Shown here in pieces: positions 8,898 to 17,765 of a stretch of 64,000 nt of DNA. The position numbers and the translations under genes were made by a program. The stretch is from contig RPFO01000276.1 in the NCBI GenBank assembly GCA_009746045.1, forward strand, positions 1,715,515 through 1,779,514, read 5' to 3'. This DNA is from Mesostigma viride. Taxonomy: Eukaryota > Streptophyta > Mesostigmatophyceae > Mesostigmatales > Mesostigmataceae. The number at the start of each line of letters is the position of its first letter. Within the stretch, counting starts at the first letter, position 1. Under the pieces are notes generated by a model. It did not search any database. It was given only the letters and a program-made list of their open reading frames with translations, and was not told the DNA's origin.

Positions 8898-9081
8898 GGT
8901 TGGTAGCTAACCTACTTAGACAGGTTCGGTGTCCGCTCGGAGTTGTGGGATGTGCTTAGTGTCTCGTGGTCCGCGAGAGACCGTCGACTATGCGTCGAGG
9001 AGCACGCCTGTTCGATAGATCAATCCGGTATTTATGCGGTCGAACGGGCCGCATCGTGACACGGGACCGTCCGATCGACAC
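8590..9081. repeat. Tandem duplication, copy A
   Basis: This covers the N-terminal coding part and upstream region of the 8020-8897 gene. It is repeated at about 9100-9591. The match is near-perfect in the segment encoding RDTPVTDRKGLSKILMLLPG and in the GCGGTCGAACGGGCCGCATC stretch (9037 and 9547). Confidence 0.75.
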
Positions 9082-9400
9082 GTTTGGAAAGCCCGATGCG
9101 GAAATGGGCCGTGATCTTGCCGGGCAGCAGCATAAGGATCTTGGACAGACCCTTCCGATCCGTGACTGGCGTGTCTCGCTGCCTCGCCCCGGGAAATTTC
9201 CTGTCGTCTCTGACAGAGACGATGTCGGGATTAGCTTTCAAGAGCTTTGACCACGCATCTCGCGGATTCTTAAAACCGATGCATGCCAATACGTCAAAAA
9301 TGGAAATTCTGCCATCATCCGTCACGCGAATCTTGCCCTTGAAGCCCGGGTCATCTTCCGCCCCGTCGGCCGGGGTCAAGTAGCGGACAACGCTCGACAT
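9032..9400 (-). pseudogene. Truncated paralogue of the KilA/BRO-like gene
   Basis: A 122-residue frame whose first 95 residues closely match the N-terminal domain of the downstream gene (MSSVVRYLTPADG.., IFDVLACIGFKNPRDAWSKL). After LMLLPGKITAHF it runs into sequence that is non-coding in the other copy and stops. It therefore keeps the putative DNA-binding domain and lacks the C-terminal part. It could be a remnant of a tandem duplication or a short functional regulator. A GGACATCC motif lies about 25 bp upstream of its start. Confidence 0.6.
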
Positions 9401-9591
9401 CGTCGATAGCTGTGAAAACGACTGGGATGTCCGGACAGGTTTGGTGTCCTCTTGGACTTTTGGATGTGGTTCGTGTCTCGCGATCCGCGAGCGATCGTGA
9501 CAATGCGTCGACGAGCACGCCCGTTTGATAGTCCGGTTTGGTATTTAGGCGGTCGAACGGGCCGCATCGTGACACGGGACCGTCCGATCGA
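9100..9591. repeat. Tandem duplication, copy B
   Basis: Second copy of the unit at 8590-9081, offset by about 510 bp. Both copies include the same promoter-side sequence, with GGTATTTA(T/G)GCGG before GTCGAACGGGCCGCATCG. Confidence 0.75.
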
Positions 9592-9606
9592 AAACGTTTG
9601 ATTGAA

Positions 9607-9981
9607 CTACCGCCGCGCGGCGAGACGGGCCGACCGCCGCGGGCCGACGGCGACCGCAAGGGCCGCCGAAACGGGTGCCGGCGTCTTCTTCCTCGCAGGC
9701 TTCCTCGTCCTCGTCTTCGTGCCGGATTTGGACTTGGACCGAGCGATCGGGTTGCCGCTCGCCTTCCGTCTCGACCGATACGCGGCGTCCCGGCGGGCCT
9801 TCGCCTCCTTCACTCTCGCGAAATATCTCTCCACCACCTCCCTGGCGATGGCTTCCACGCCGTACCTGCGCACCTGACTCAACTCCATGCACTCGGCGAC
9901 GGACCCCTGCCTCCTGTTCGCGGGCTTCTTGCCCATACCGCAGTACACTTCGCTCCTCGTCTTGCTCCTGGTCTTCGCCAT
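9607..9981 (-). CDS. Small very basic protein
   Basis: A 124-residue protein from the ATG at 9979-9981, beginning MAKTRSKTRSEVYCGMG. The middle is helical (ELSQVRRYGVEAIAREVVE, FARVKEAKARRDAAYRS). The C-terminus is an Arg/Lys/Ser/Pro tail (SKSKSGTKTRTRKPARKK) like histone-type or DNA-packaging proteins. No defined domain is recognised. A role in DNA condensation or binding is inferred from charge alone. Confidence 0.5.
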   Translation of the reverse strand: MAKTRSKTRSEVYCGMGKKPANRRQGSVAECMELSQVRRYGVEAIAREVVERYFARVKEAKARRDAAYRSRRKASGNPIARSKSKSGTKTRTRKPARKKTPAPVSAALAVAVGPRRSARLAARR

Positions 9982-10183
9982 CCTGATACCTACGAGCGAC
10001 ACGCCGCGTTATACCTGACCGATAGATATTATTGCATAGTGCATTTGTGCATTGGCTGGAGAGACACGGAATGATTCGAATTCATTTTCATTACAATGTA
10101 CGAATTATGATTACAAATTGCGTGCGACACTGTCCCGCGTGCTCGGCCGCTAGGGCCGCTAGGGCCGGCGGTCCCGGACCGTC

Positions 10184-10903
10184 TCACTGAGGTCCGCTGA
10201 CGTCCTCGTCGCGGTTCTCCTCCTCCTCCTCCGGCTCCTTGAGCGGCCGCTCGAGGAAGTTGTACCCGTCGCTCAGACGGTTATTCGAAAAGAACTGCAC
10301 GGACTTGACCACGGGCGTGCAGCCGAAGTTCTTGTCCATGAACCACATGCGCGTGACCTCGAAGATGACCTGCACCTCGCACCCCTTGGGCACGTCGAAG
10401 CCGGTCGCGGGGGTCTTGTTCTCGTCGAAGAACGCGCACTCGAACTTGTTGTTGCGGAATGGGACCGAGCACTTGAACGTGGGGGGGTACCCCTGCTCGG
10501 GCTTGGTCGTGGGCTTGATGGCGGACGTGTAGAACGCGTCGATCAGGTCCCTGGTCATTTTCTTGTTGAACCACGCCTGGCTCTTGTCGTGGGACATCTC
10601 CTTGTTCTTCTCGTCGAACCGCGACCACGCGGCGTAAAACTTCTCGTTGTCGGTCCCCTTGACGGTGTAGTCGTCGAAGGACAGCTGCAGGGTGTACTTG
10701 GGCGGCTGGTTCTTGCCCTCGAAGCAGCTGATGCCGAAGGGCGCGCGCATGCGCGGGGTCTGGATGTGCATGCGCCCGTTGGGGCTCCTGCCGTCCTTGT
10801 CGTAGTTGATGTACACGGAGAGACCCCCCGAGGCCGTGCGCTTGGGGACGTTGTACACGACCTTGGAGGCGTCGAAGTCGTCGAAGAAGACGATGCTAGA
10901 CAT
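10184..10903 (-). CDS. Putative single-stranded-DNA-binding protein (DUF5871-like)
   Basis: A 239-residue protein beginning MSSIVFFDDFDASKVVYN. The order of conserved pieces (GGLSVYINY, IQTPRMRAPFGISCFEG, YTLQLSFDDY, FYAAWSRFDEKNKE, PTFKCSVPFRNNKFECAFFDE, CEVQVIFEVTRMWFMDKNFG.., VKSVQFF) matches a family conserved across Nucleocytoviricota. It is thought to be the viral replication ssDNA-binding protein, with an OB-like fold and an acidic C-terminal tail (EPEEEEENRDED), as in bacterial SSBs. The acidic tail is present here. It would act in genome replication with the helicase and primase encoded elsewhere in the window. GGATGTCC motifs sit at 10908 and 11038, upstream. Confidence 0.65.
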   Translation of the reverse strand: MSSIVFFDDFDASKVVYNVPKRTASGGLSVYINYDKDGRSPNGRMHIQTPRMRAPFGISCFEGKNQPPKYTLQLSFDDYTVKGTDNEKFYAAWSRFDEKNKEMSHDKSQAWFNKKMTRDLIDAFYTSAIKPTTKPEQGYPPTFKCSVPFRNNKFECAFFDENKTPATGFDVPKGCEVQVIFEVTRMWFMDKNFGCTPVVKSVQFFSNNRLSDGYNFLERPLKEPEEEEENRDEDVSGPQ

Positions 10904-11129
10904 TTCGGATGTCCTTTGGTCCGGATCGGGTGCGCGAAGGCGAGATGGGTGTCCGGTGCGTTCGGAGTTCCTCCGATTCCTTGTGGACAGACGGATCGTC
11001 CGAGGGTGCTTGGGTTCCGGGGCTTGGAGGACGTGTGGGATGTCCTGAGGTGCTTGGGTGACTCGGGAGAGTCTTGAGGCTTACTGAGAACGGAGAGAAG
11101 ATGAGGGGCGTTTGGAACGCGCCCGGGTT

Positions 11130-11770
11130 TTATACCGCGTCGGCCCACCTCTCCACTCGGCGAACGATCTCCTCGCCGTCGATCCTGCGCCGATCCGACG
11201 GCGTTTCGTCGTCCCGTACCGACGTGTCGGCCGTGCCGATCGTGTCGGCCGTGCCGATCGTGTCGGCCGTGCCGATCGCGTCGGACGCGTCGGTCGCGTC
11301 GGCCGTACCGATCGCGTCGTCCGCATCGGCGCGGAAAGCGGCCAGAGCCTTCGAGAAGCGGTACAGCGTTTCCACGGGGCAACCGAGCTTCATGTGGTAC
11401 ACGCGGTAGCACACGAGGCGGACGTTGCTGGCCGCGTACCCCTTGGACGGATCGATGAGGTCGACCGCGCCGAATCGTCGTGGCGCGGCTCGCCCGCCCG
11501 CGGCGCCTCGTGGGACATGGCCAGGCCCGTCAGGCGACACCGGCCGCCCTGCCGCTTCCACATGTCCGCGAGCTCCTTCACCGTCAGGGACACTTTCTTC
11601 CCCCGGCCGTGGCCTCGCGCGTTAGAGATGCTCTTCAGCTGGTGGCGGAAGTAGCCCTCGAGCGTCGACCGCTGGCGCCGGACGGCCTCGAGTTTGTCCC
11701 CGGGCCCGAAACCCTTGCGTTCCTCGTCCGTCGGCTCGAACCCGTGACCGTGCGCGCGATCCAGTGCCAT
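11130..11770 (-). CDS. HNH endonuclease-like protein, frameshifted
   Basis: Translation from the ATG at 11768-11770 gives KELADMWKRQGGRCRLTGLAMSH in one frame, then in another frame FGAVDLIDPSKGY, SNVRLVCYRVYHMK. Together these are the GGxCxLTGxPMxH ... SxDRIDxxxGY ... NVxLV architecture of HNH nucleases common in giant viruses. The shift lies near 11478-11485 (GAATCGTCGTGG). The canonical second histidine/arginine is altered (VDLID rather than VDRID). The C-terminus carries short repeats (IGTADT..). It is either a homopolymer or assembly error or a decaying homing-type nuclease; with the shift as assembled, it would be non-functional. Confidence 0.6.
11223..11335. repeat. Imperfect 18-bp tandem repeats
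   Basis: GTGCCGATCGTGTCGGCC-type units recur about six times with small changes, encoding the IGTADT/SDA repeats at the C-terminus of the HNH-like protein. They are probably length-variable. Confidence 0.7.
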
Positions 11771-11829
11771 GGCCGCGATAGACGCGCGGTCGGATCCTCG
11801 TGATGGACGGAGACAAGTTTCGGGCCCGT

Positions 11830-12786
11830 TCAGCCGCACAAGGCGACCCCCCGACGCCGGTCCGCGCCGCCGCACGGGAGGGTGCGGACGCGCGGCTTGC
11901 ACACGGCGGACCCGGGCGCGGTGGATCGCAGGAATTTCGAGAACTTGGACGCGCGGTCCAGGTGGTACGTGGCGATGATCTTGCGCGCCGCGTCGGATCG
12001 CGGGCGGTTGGCGGCGAAGGACGCCGCGCCTATGATGTGGGAAGGCGCCGGGGCCGCGGTCTGCGTCCCCACGGCCGCCGTCGACGCCTTGACCGCCTCC
12101 TTCGCCGCCTCCTGGGCTTGTCCGAGGACCGGGGCCGAATGGCTCGCTCGCATGGCGCGCGCCTTATCGGCCGCCAGTTTCAGCAAGTTGAAGGTCCCGA
12201 CCGTCCCGTGGGTCACCGCGTCCTGGAGCGACCCGAAGGCGCTCACGATCCTCTCCCGATCGCTCGGCGCGAGCGACGTCGCGACGACCTCGCGGAGTTC
12301 CTCCAGGGTCATTTTGGCGATGTCGGTCGCCGGAATCTTGGGGTTCGTCAGACGAGCGATGTTGAAGAGGCGGGCGTGCGAACTCGTGTCGCGGAGGGCG
12401 GCCTCCGTCAGCGCCGTCGTGACGGCCGTCACGATCTCGTCCGACACCATCGCGCACAGGTTCGGCTTCGTGGCCCCGTGGAGGAGGTCCTTGGGGATCG
12501 TCGGGTGCAAGTAGGACGCGAGTTCCACCGCCTCCGACTTGGTCATTTTCTTCGCCAAGCCCTGCGAACAGTTCGCCATGTACGCGTTCGACGAGGAGAA
12601 CCACGAGCCGGTCCGCAGTTCCGGGCGAGTCGAAGGGAAGCCGGCCTTCTCGAGGGTCTTCGCGAACTTCGCGCTCGCTTCCGCGGTCACGGGCGGCGGG
12701 TCGGCGCGGAGGGCCGCCAGCGCTTCGGTAAGAGTCCCGACCCCCTTGGAGGCTGTCGCGGGCCAAGCGGTCGACCGGGGGTCCAC
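11830..12786 (-). CDS. Hypothetical alpha-helical protein
   Basis: A 318-residue frame rich in Ala and Leu helices (LTEALAALRADPP, IVTAVTTALTEAALRD, IAKMTLEELREVVATSL, AADKARAMRASH). It opens with GTG directly after an in-frame TGA that ends the preceding frame (12787-13216), so the two may be one gene with an internal stop. The first internal ATG would remove about 70 residues. No family is recognised. The last 20 residues overlap sequence near the HNH gene start. The strand is chosen from its length and helical composition. Confidence 0.45.
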   Translation of the reverse strand: MDPRSTAWPATASKGVGTLTEALAALRADPPPVTAEASAKFAKTLEKAGFPSTRPELRTGSWFSSSNAYMANCSQGLAKKMTKSEAVELASYLHPTIPKDLLHGATKPNLCAMVSDEIVTAVTTALTEAALRDTSSHARLFNIARLTNPKIPATDIAKMTLEELREVVATSLAPSDRERIVSAFGSLQDAVTHGTVGTFNLLKLAADKARAMRASHSAPVLGQAQEAAKEAVKASTAAVGTQTAAPAPSHIIGAASFAANRPRSDAARKIIATYHLDRASKFSKFLRSTAPGSAVCKPRVRTLPCGGADRRRGVALCG

Positions 12787-13216
12787 TCAGACTTGGCGAG
12801 CCAGGACCGGGATCTCGTTCTTCGCCTCGAAGGCGTAGCTGCCCCCGCTCGACTTGTCCTTCGCGAGCTGCTTGGTCCAGTAATCGATGGTCGGGGTGCT
12901 CTTGGCCGCCGCTACGGACGACGAGTACGGCGTGTACGTGTACGTGTCGCGGGCGGCGGTCGCGGCGACCGGTTGCGCGTAGTAGGAGGTCGACTTCCGA
13001 TCGGCCTCTCGACTCGCCGCGGCCCGCGCGTACAAATCGGTGAGAGCCGCGGCGTCGTATTCCTCGGCCGCGGCGCGGGCGACGAGGACGGTCCTCCGCC
13101 CGCGATGTTCCGCAGGAGCATTTCTCGGAACGTGTCTGTAGAGGTCGCGTCCCCGCCTGGTCTGCGGCCTGTCTCATGTACGGCTCCAAATGGGCGTGCG
13201 ACACCCTTCGACTCAT
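12787..13216 (-). CDS. Hypothetical protein, frameshifted, possibly the 5' part of the next gene
   Basis: The ATG at 13214-13216 gives MSRRVSHAHLEPYMRQAADQAG. A single-base shift near 13150 then leads into a frame rich in Ala, Tyr and Ser (LYARAAASREADRK, YYAQPVAATAARDTYTY, YWTKQLAKDK) that ends at TGA 12787-12789. The next codon in the same frame is a GTG opening the 318-residue frame. The combined product would be about 460 residues. No domain is recognised. Confidence 0.4.
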
Positions 13217-13266
13217 GGGCGCGTATTATAACCAATGCTAATATTTGATTTCGGACCGACGGCGAG

Positions 13267-13563
13267 ATGAACGCGGTCGTGTTGAACGAGGACGACCCGT
13301 GCGTCACCCCGGCCGTCGTGCCCGTGGCCGGACGGTATCGCATCCTGTTGGGCATCCTGGGCACGAGCGCCACGACCGTGGTATCGCACGGACCGTGCGG
13401 GTACGAACTCGAATACGACGCGAACGCGCACAAGAAAAACCGCAAACTCAACGTGCACGCGAGCCTGGCGTTCGGGAAAGCCGTCTACGGCGACGCGATC
13501 GTCCGGAATTGCGACGGGGCCGCGTGGGATCTGCACGTTCGCAAGCCGTGCGGTCGTTCGTGA
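13267..13563 (+). CDS. Hypothetical small beta-rich protein
   Basis: A 98-residue protein from the ATG at 13267. It contains alternating strands (GRYRILLGILG, TTVVSHGPCGYELEYD, LNVHASLAFGK) and three cysteines. No family is recognised. It starts just after the divergent gene at 13216, with an AT-rich TATTATAACC stretch between them that could serve both promoters. The hairpin at 13666-13679 probably ends its transcript. Confidence 0.5.
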   Translation: MNAVVLNEDDPCVTPAVVPVAGRYRILLGILGTSATTVVSHGPCGYELEYDANAHKKNRKLNVHASLAFGKAVYGDAIVRNCDGAAWDLHVRKPCGRS

Positions 13564-13665
13564 CGCGTCGGCGTGCATACTCGTGTGCATTTGGGTGCAT
13601 TCGTGTATGTGTATGGGACAGTGTGTGTGTGCATACGCATTCGTGGGGCGCGAAACGGCGGAATC

Positions 13666-13679
13666 TTTATTGCGATAAA
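13666..13679. terminator. TTTAT...ATAAA hairpin between convergent genes
   Basis: TTTAT-TGCG-ATAAA lies between the + strand gene ending at 13563 and the - strand gene ending at 13699, in the same position and form as the other convergent-pair hairpins. Confidence 0.45.
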
Positions 13680-13698
13680 TACGTGGGAGTCGTTCGGA

Positions 13699-14499
13699 TC
13701 ACTTGGATTTGAAGGTCACGAACTTGTCTAGCGAGCACGACGGCTTTACGAGGGACTTGGTCCTCTTGACGCTCAGCGGGGCGGGAGGCTTGCCCCTCCG
13801 GACGGCCGCGTCCGCGCCGCCCTCGATCCTCTTCCGCGAGGGCTCCGCGTCTTTCTTCGTGGTCCTGGCCCGTTCGCTGATCTTGCGGGCGCAGTCCACC
13901 TGCTGTATGAACTCCATGTCGTACGGCGGCTCCTTCACCATGTGGATCTCGGTCCTGGTGGACGCCCGGAACTCCTCGACGGTCATGTACCCCCCGAACA
14001 TTTTCAGACACGTGCGCGGGGGCGCCGTGATCACCCCGCGGAACTGCCGCGCGTCCCGTCGCGGGTTCATCTTCCACAGGCGGAGACACATGAGGAAGAT
14101 GAACCCCGTGCGCCGCGCCGACTCGCCCCCCTGCCCCGAATCGGAGGTGTTGTACGCCTTGACGCAGCTGAAAGAGCAGAAGCACCCCTTCACCGTGAAC
14201 CCCTTCCCTTCCCGGTACTTGATCGGCAGCGCGCAAGGCACCGTGTCGAACGGGTGGCAGCACCACCAGCAGCAGGTGTCCACCCGCTCCGGCCACCCGG
14301 CGTGCCGCGTGCGGTCCAACAGGTCTAGCAACGGCTTCACTTGGAACACGCGGTGCGGCCCCGCGCGGTCGGTCACCGCGCCTTTTTCGGGACCCGCCTC
14401 CGCGTCCGTCTCCTCGTCCGACGCGTCCATCGGGACGGGATAATCGCGCTCCGAGACATCGTCCCCGTCCAGATACGCGTCGTCATCTGTGTAGGACAT
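13699..14499 (-). CDS. VLTF-2-like late transcription factor (MYM/FCS zinc finger)
   Basis: A 266-residue protein starting MSYTDDDAYLDGDD with an acidic N-terminal 45 residues. Residues about 75-117 form the diagnostic cysteine cluster (CCWWCCHPF, PIKY, then GCFCSFSCVKAYN), the FCS/MYM-type finger of the poxvirus VLTF-2 (A1L) family found across Nucleocytoviricota. The C-terminal 60 residues are basic. The poxvirus protein activates late-gene transcription, so late-gene control by direct DNA or polymerase contact is the likely role. The cysteines appear intact and the gene is unbroken. Confidence 0.75.
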   Translation of the reverse strand: MSYTDDDAYLDGDDVSERDYPVPMDASDEETDAEAGPEKGAVTDRAGPHRVFQVKPLLDLLDRTRHAGWPERVDTCCWWCCHPFDTVPCALPIKYREGKGFTVKGCFCSFSCVKAYNTSDSGQGGESARRTGFIFLMCLRLWKMNPRRDARQFRGVITAPPRTCLKMFGGYMTVEEFRASTRTEIHMVKEPPYDMEFIQQVDCARKISERARTTKKDAEPSRKRIEGGADAAVRRGKPPAPLSVKRTKSLVKPSCSLDKFVTFKSK

Positions 14500-14583
14500 T
14501 CGCGACGTCCGGACGTCCTTTCCGCGAATCGGTGAGTGAGAGCTCGCGCTCGCGAACCCCTTTCCCACGAGACGGGGCGATTT

Positions 14584-15393
14584 CTATTCGCCCTCGACGG
14601 CCGCGCGCGTCGGAGGTACGGACGCCGCCCGATTCGACGGGATCGGGCCGTCGATCACGCCGGGACACGAGAGGTCGTACGTCCCCGTCTCCCCCGTGGC
14701 GTAGAAGATCCGCAGACGGTCGCCCGCCCCGATCGCGCGAGGTCCCGCGCCGCCGCCCTTGGCGTCCGAGGGCGCGTGACGAGCTATCCAGTGTATGGCG
14801 CCGTCCACGGGCGGGGGCATGCCGTCGCCCACGTACAGGTCGCGCATCGGACCGGCCAAGGCGATCGCGTCGTCCGTCACGAGTCGCTCCGTGTCCGATC
14901 CGAACGACGCGGACAGCACGCGTCTCTTGGACATGGACACCGCGAGTCGCTGGTCCTCGGTCGGGGCGGTGGGCGGGAACTTGACCCGCCGGCCCGTTTC
15001 GTTCAGGTCGTACACGATCGCGTACGATTTGCCCGAATGCGCGCGCCCGGGGACGATGTACTCCACTCCCAGGAACACGCGTTCGCCCGGCCGCTCGAAC
15101 CACGACACGTCCACCTGGTCTCGGAACTCGCGGACGTCGCAGTCCAGGACTCCCTCGTCCACCCGTCTCACGAACTCGCGCGTCACGTCCGCGTCGCCGG
15201 ACGCGTCGTACAATATCGCGCGGGTCACCAGGATGTTGGGAGGGTCGACTCGCCGGAGAGCGGTCCACCGCCTGTGGAACGTCCGCGCGAGCGCGAGCAC
15301 CCACAGGACGGCGAGCCAGAGCGCTTCGAGCAGCCGGTCGGGCAAGGCGTCCGTCACGAACGCCGCGAGCCGTCGGTCGGGCATCGCGTCCAT
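14584..15393 (-). CDS. Putative membrane-anchored viral protein
   Basis: A 269-residue protein; the ATG at 15391-15393 overlaps the TGA of the upstream gene as TGATG, indicating translational coupling. A hydrophobic helix (ALWLAVLWVLALA, about residues 22-36) lies near the N-terminus. It is followed by a large, probably beta-rich soluble domain (VFLGVEYIVPGRAHSGKSYA, DRLRIFYATGETGTYDLSC). The layout is that of a type II membrane or envelope protein. No family is recognised. Confidence 0.55.
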   Translation of the reverse strand: MDAMPDRRLAAFVTDALPDRLLEALWLAVLWVLALARTFHRRWTALRRVDPPNILVTRAILYDASGDADVTREFVRRVDEGVLDCDVREFRDQVDVSWFERPGERVFLGVEYIVPGRAHSGKSYAIVYDLNETGRRVKFPPTAPTEDQRLAVSMSKRRVLSASFGSDTERLVTDDAIALAGPMRDLYVGDGMPPPVDGAIHWIARHAPSDAKGGGAGPRAIGAGDRLRIFYATGETGTYDLSCPGVIDGPIPSNRAASVPPTRAAVEGE

Positions 15394-15779
15394 CACTGGA
15401 AACCCGTCGCGTCCTTCTCCGTACGCAGGACACTTTTTAGGTGATGGGAACGCACCTTGCCGGGATCCGCCGCGTACGTGGACGCGATGTACGATTTCAG
15501 ACCCTCGGGCGTCAGGCCGTGTCCCCGCGACCGGGACACGGGCGCCTGTTCGTGCCACGCCTTCGCGTCGGCCGCGGCCGTCTCGGGCGGCGGGTGCGAG
15601 AACGAGACGGACGGACGCGCCGAGGGCTTCGTGGCGGACGGGAGCGAGTCGGACCAGGACGCGTCGTCCGCGTCGTCGACGTCGGGATTGCTGATGGCCG
15701 AGGAGAGGGTCCCGGCGGGCTTGGTCTTGGCGGGAGCGCGGGACGCGGGGGTTGACGTGTACTCGGAATACCACGCCAT
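15393..15779 (-). CDS. Hypothetical, mostly disordered protein
   Basis: A 128-residue protein from the ATG at 15777-15779. Ser, Pro, Ala and Asp dominate (DDADDASWSDSLPSATKPSARPS). A short C-terminal segment (GLTPEGLKSYIASTYAADPGKVRSH) looks helical. It precedes the membrane protein with a 1-base overlap, so the two are probably one unit. Confidence 0.45.
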   Translation of the reverse strand: MAWYSEYTSTPASRAPAKTKPAGTLSSAISNPDVDDADDASWSDSLPSATKPSARPSVSFSHPPPETAAADAKAWHEQAPVSRSRGHGLTPEGLKSYIASTYAADPGKVRSHHLKSVLRTEKDATGFQ

Positions 15780-15900
15780 GAGCCGATCCGTTCTCTCCTT
15801 TTTATCCGCGAAACAAAAATCCGTCGACCGAAACGCGCGCCGCTGCCACCGGAACTTCTCGATAGGAGTACCGAGACTGCGAGATCGCACTGGCGGCCAG

Positions 15901-16517
15901 ATGAACGAGCTTCCGGACGGGGCGTACTGCCGGATGTACCGGCGGTTCTTGCGGTCCGCGACGGCGTGGAGGGAAGACGTCGAGGCGCGGAGGGACGCGG
16001 ACGCTGCGGCTTCTTTCGACAGCGATTTCGCCGGTCTCCGCGAGCGAGCGCGCGCCCGGAGGTGGGAGTACCTTTCCGGCCTGTGCTCCCTGATCGAGGG
16101 GTACGCGAGCGACTCGGAGAAAATGCGGCTGACGTTCGCGTCCCTGCCGGCCCCCGGAATTCTGCACGAGGTCCATTACCGTAATCGCGTGGACCCCGTG
16201 CCCCGCCCCCCGCCCGCCTATCTGGCGACGAATCCCAGAGGCGGCTGTGCGACGCGTTCTATCGCTCCTCCAAGGCGTGGAAGGCGGAGATGACCAAGCG
16301 GTGGATGGACAGGTCCGGGTTCGATGCCCGCGATCCCAAGGCGTCGCTGGGCCACGCGCGCGAATGCCAGTGGAGATACCTCCTCGGCCTCGCCTCCATG
16401 ATCCGACAATACATGAGCGACTCCGCCGAACTCCACCGACGGATGCTGGCTCTCCGCGCGTCCCCTTCGTGGCCGAACGACCGGCGGCCGCATAAGAAAA
16501 CCGCGATACCAGTATAG
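15901..16517 (+). CDS. Hypothetical protein with two copies of a 75-residue domain, frameshifted
   Basis: The first copy (15901 to about 16150) reads YCRMYRRFLRSATAWREDVE.., ARRWEYLSGLCSLIEGYASDSEKMR. The second, in another frame (about 16240-16480), reads LCDAFYRSSKAWKAEM.., CQWRYLLGLASMIRQYMSDSAELHR. The two are clearly homologous, so this is a tandem-domain protein of about 205 residues. The shift lies in the C-rich stretch 16200-16215 (GCCCCCCGCC). No outside family is recognised. Confidence 0.55.
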
Positions 16518-16518
16518 A

Positions 16519-17736
16519 ATGCCCGGTCAGCGCATGCCTGCTACGAGACGGAAGTCCGGTCGAGGAAGCCGCGGATCTACTTGGACTCCTGTTCGACCAC
16601 GCAGCCGCACGCGTCCGTCGTCGACGTCCTCGCCGACGTCGCCAAACGCGCGTACGGCAACGCGTCGAGCAGCCACGTGGCGGGTCGAGACTCGCGAGCG
16701 ATCGTGGAGGCGTGCAGGAAGAGGATCGGCAAGTGTCTCGGGGTCCCCCCGAACGCGTGGTGTTCACGTCCGGCTCACCGAGAGCAACAACATCGTGCTC
16801 CACGGGGTCATGGAGCATCACGGCAACCGCGGGGTGGTGCTGACCTCGGCCATCGAGCACCCGAGCGGGATCAAGCCTTTGGAGCACTTGCAGAGGATCA
16901 CGAGGGGCGGGGTGAAGGTGGTCAAGATCCCCGTGGACGGACAGGGGTTCCTCGACATGGAGGAACTGCGCCGAGCCGTGCGGATGTACGGTAAGGACGT
17001 GAAACTCGCGTCGTTCATCTACGCGTCCAACGAGCTCGGGACGATCCAGGACTTGGGCGCCATCCGCCGCGTGTTGGGGAGAGACGTGTTCTTCCATTCG
17101 GACACGACCCAGGCCGCGGGGAAGTACGTCGTGCGGGGCTTGCGGTACCTCGACAGCTTCACGGTGTCGGGACATAAGATCCACGGGGTCAAGGGGACGG
17201 GCGCGCTCGTCGTCCGCGGGGACCTGGACCGCGTGGCGCCCTTAGCGTACGGCGGATCCCAGGAGAGGTTGTTGAGGCCCGGGACGGAGAGTCCGCCGCT
17301 GATATCCAGTCTGGCGGAGGCGGTGTGCCGAAACGCCAAAGGTATACGGGCAAAGACGCGCGAGGTGGGCGACGCGGCGGACCTCGTGCGACGGGGCATG
17401 GCCGAACTCGGCGCGGCCTTCAACGGTCCCGACTCCCCGGCGCGGAGAGTCCCGCATCTCGTGAGCGGGTCGTTCGTGGGCGTGGACTCGAGAGCCGTCT
17501 CGCGACTCCTGGCCAAGGAGGGGATATGCGTGTCCGTCGGCAGCGCGTGCAAACTCGGCAAACGCAGCGACGTGTTAAAGGCCGCGGGCAAGTCGAAGGC
17601 CCACGAGAACGGGACCATCCGCGTGGGCGTGTCCGAGTACACGACCGAGTCCGACGTGCGCAAGTTTTTGACCGCCCTTCGCGCCGCCCTCGCGCACGTT
17701 TCCTTTAGCGCGCATAATACCCCATCGATTCGTTAG
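16519..17736 (+). CDS. nifS-like: Cysteine desulfurase (NifS/IscS-like), N-terminus frameshifted
   Basis: A PLP-dependent class V aminotransferase that would take sulfur from cysteine for Fe-S or thiolation chemistry. Visible motifs: YLDSCSTTQPH and GNASSSH near the start (in a different frame), ESNNIVLHG, TSAIEHPSG, SDTTQAAGK, the PLP lysine in SGHKIHGVKG, the active-site cysteine in SVGSACKLGK, and the C-terminal IRVGVSEYTTE. The frame breaks near 16750 at GTCCCCCCGAACG, where C7 would be in frame. It breaks again at GGCTCACCGAG and near the start codon. Apart from those breaks it is full length (about 400 residues). It may supply sulfur for the Rieske cluster, but that link is speculation. 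Confidence 0.75.
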   Translation: MPGQRMPATRRKSGRGSRGSTWTPVRPRSRTRPSSTSSPTSPNARTATRRAATWRVETRERSWRRAGRGSASVSGSPRTRGVHVRLTESNNIVLHGVMEHHGNRGVVLTSAIEHPSGIKPLEHLQRITRGGVKVVKIPVDGQGFLDMEELRRAVRMYGKDVKLASFIYASNELGTIQDLGAIRRVLGRDVFFHSDTTQAAGKYVVRGLRYLDSFTVSGHKIHGVKGTGALVVRGDLDRVAPLAYGGSQERLLRPGTESPPLISSLAEAVCRNAKGIRAKTREVGDAADLVRRGMAELGAAFNGPDSPARRVPHLVSGSFVGVDSRAVSRLLAKEGICVSVGSACKLGKRSDVLKAAGKSKAHENGTIRVGVSEYTTESDVRKFLTALRAALAHVSFSAHNTPSIR

Positions 17737-17765
17737 ACGCGACAAGTTACCCCCCCCCCCCGTCC

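Noticed and set aside
11225-11335. Possible CRISPR-like array
   Set aside because: The 18-bp units are contiguous, without unique spacers, and lie inside a coding frame.
14795-15694. Plus-strand Arg/Ser-rich frame opposite the membrane protein gene
   Set aside because: Composition is typical of antisense GC-rich DNA, and it lacks any recognisable domain; the minus genes overlap by TGATG.
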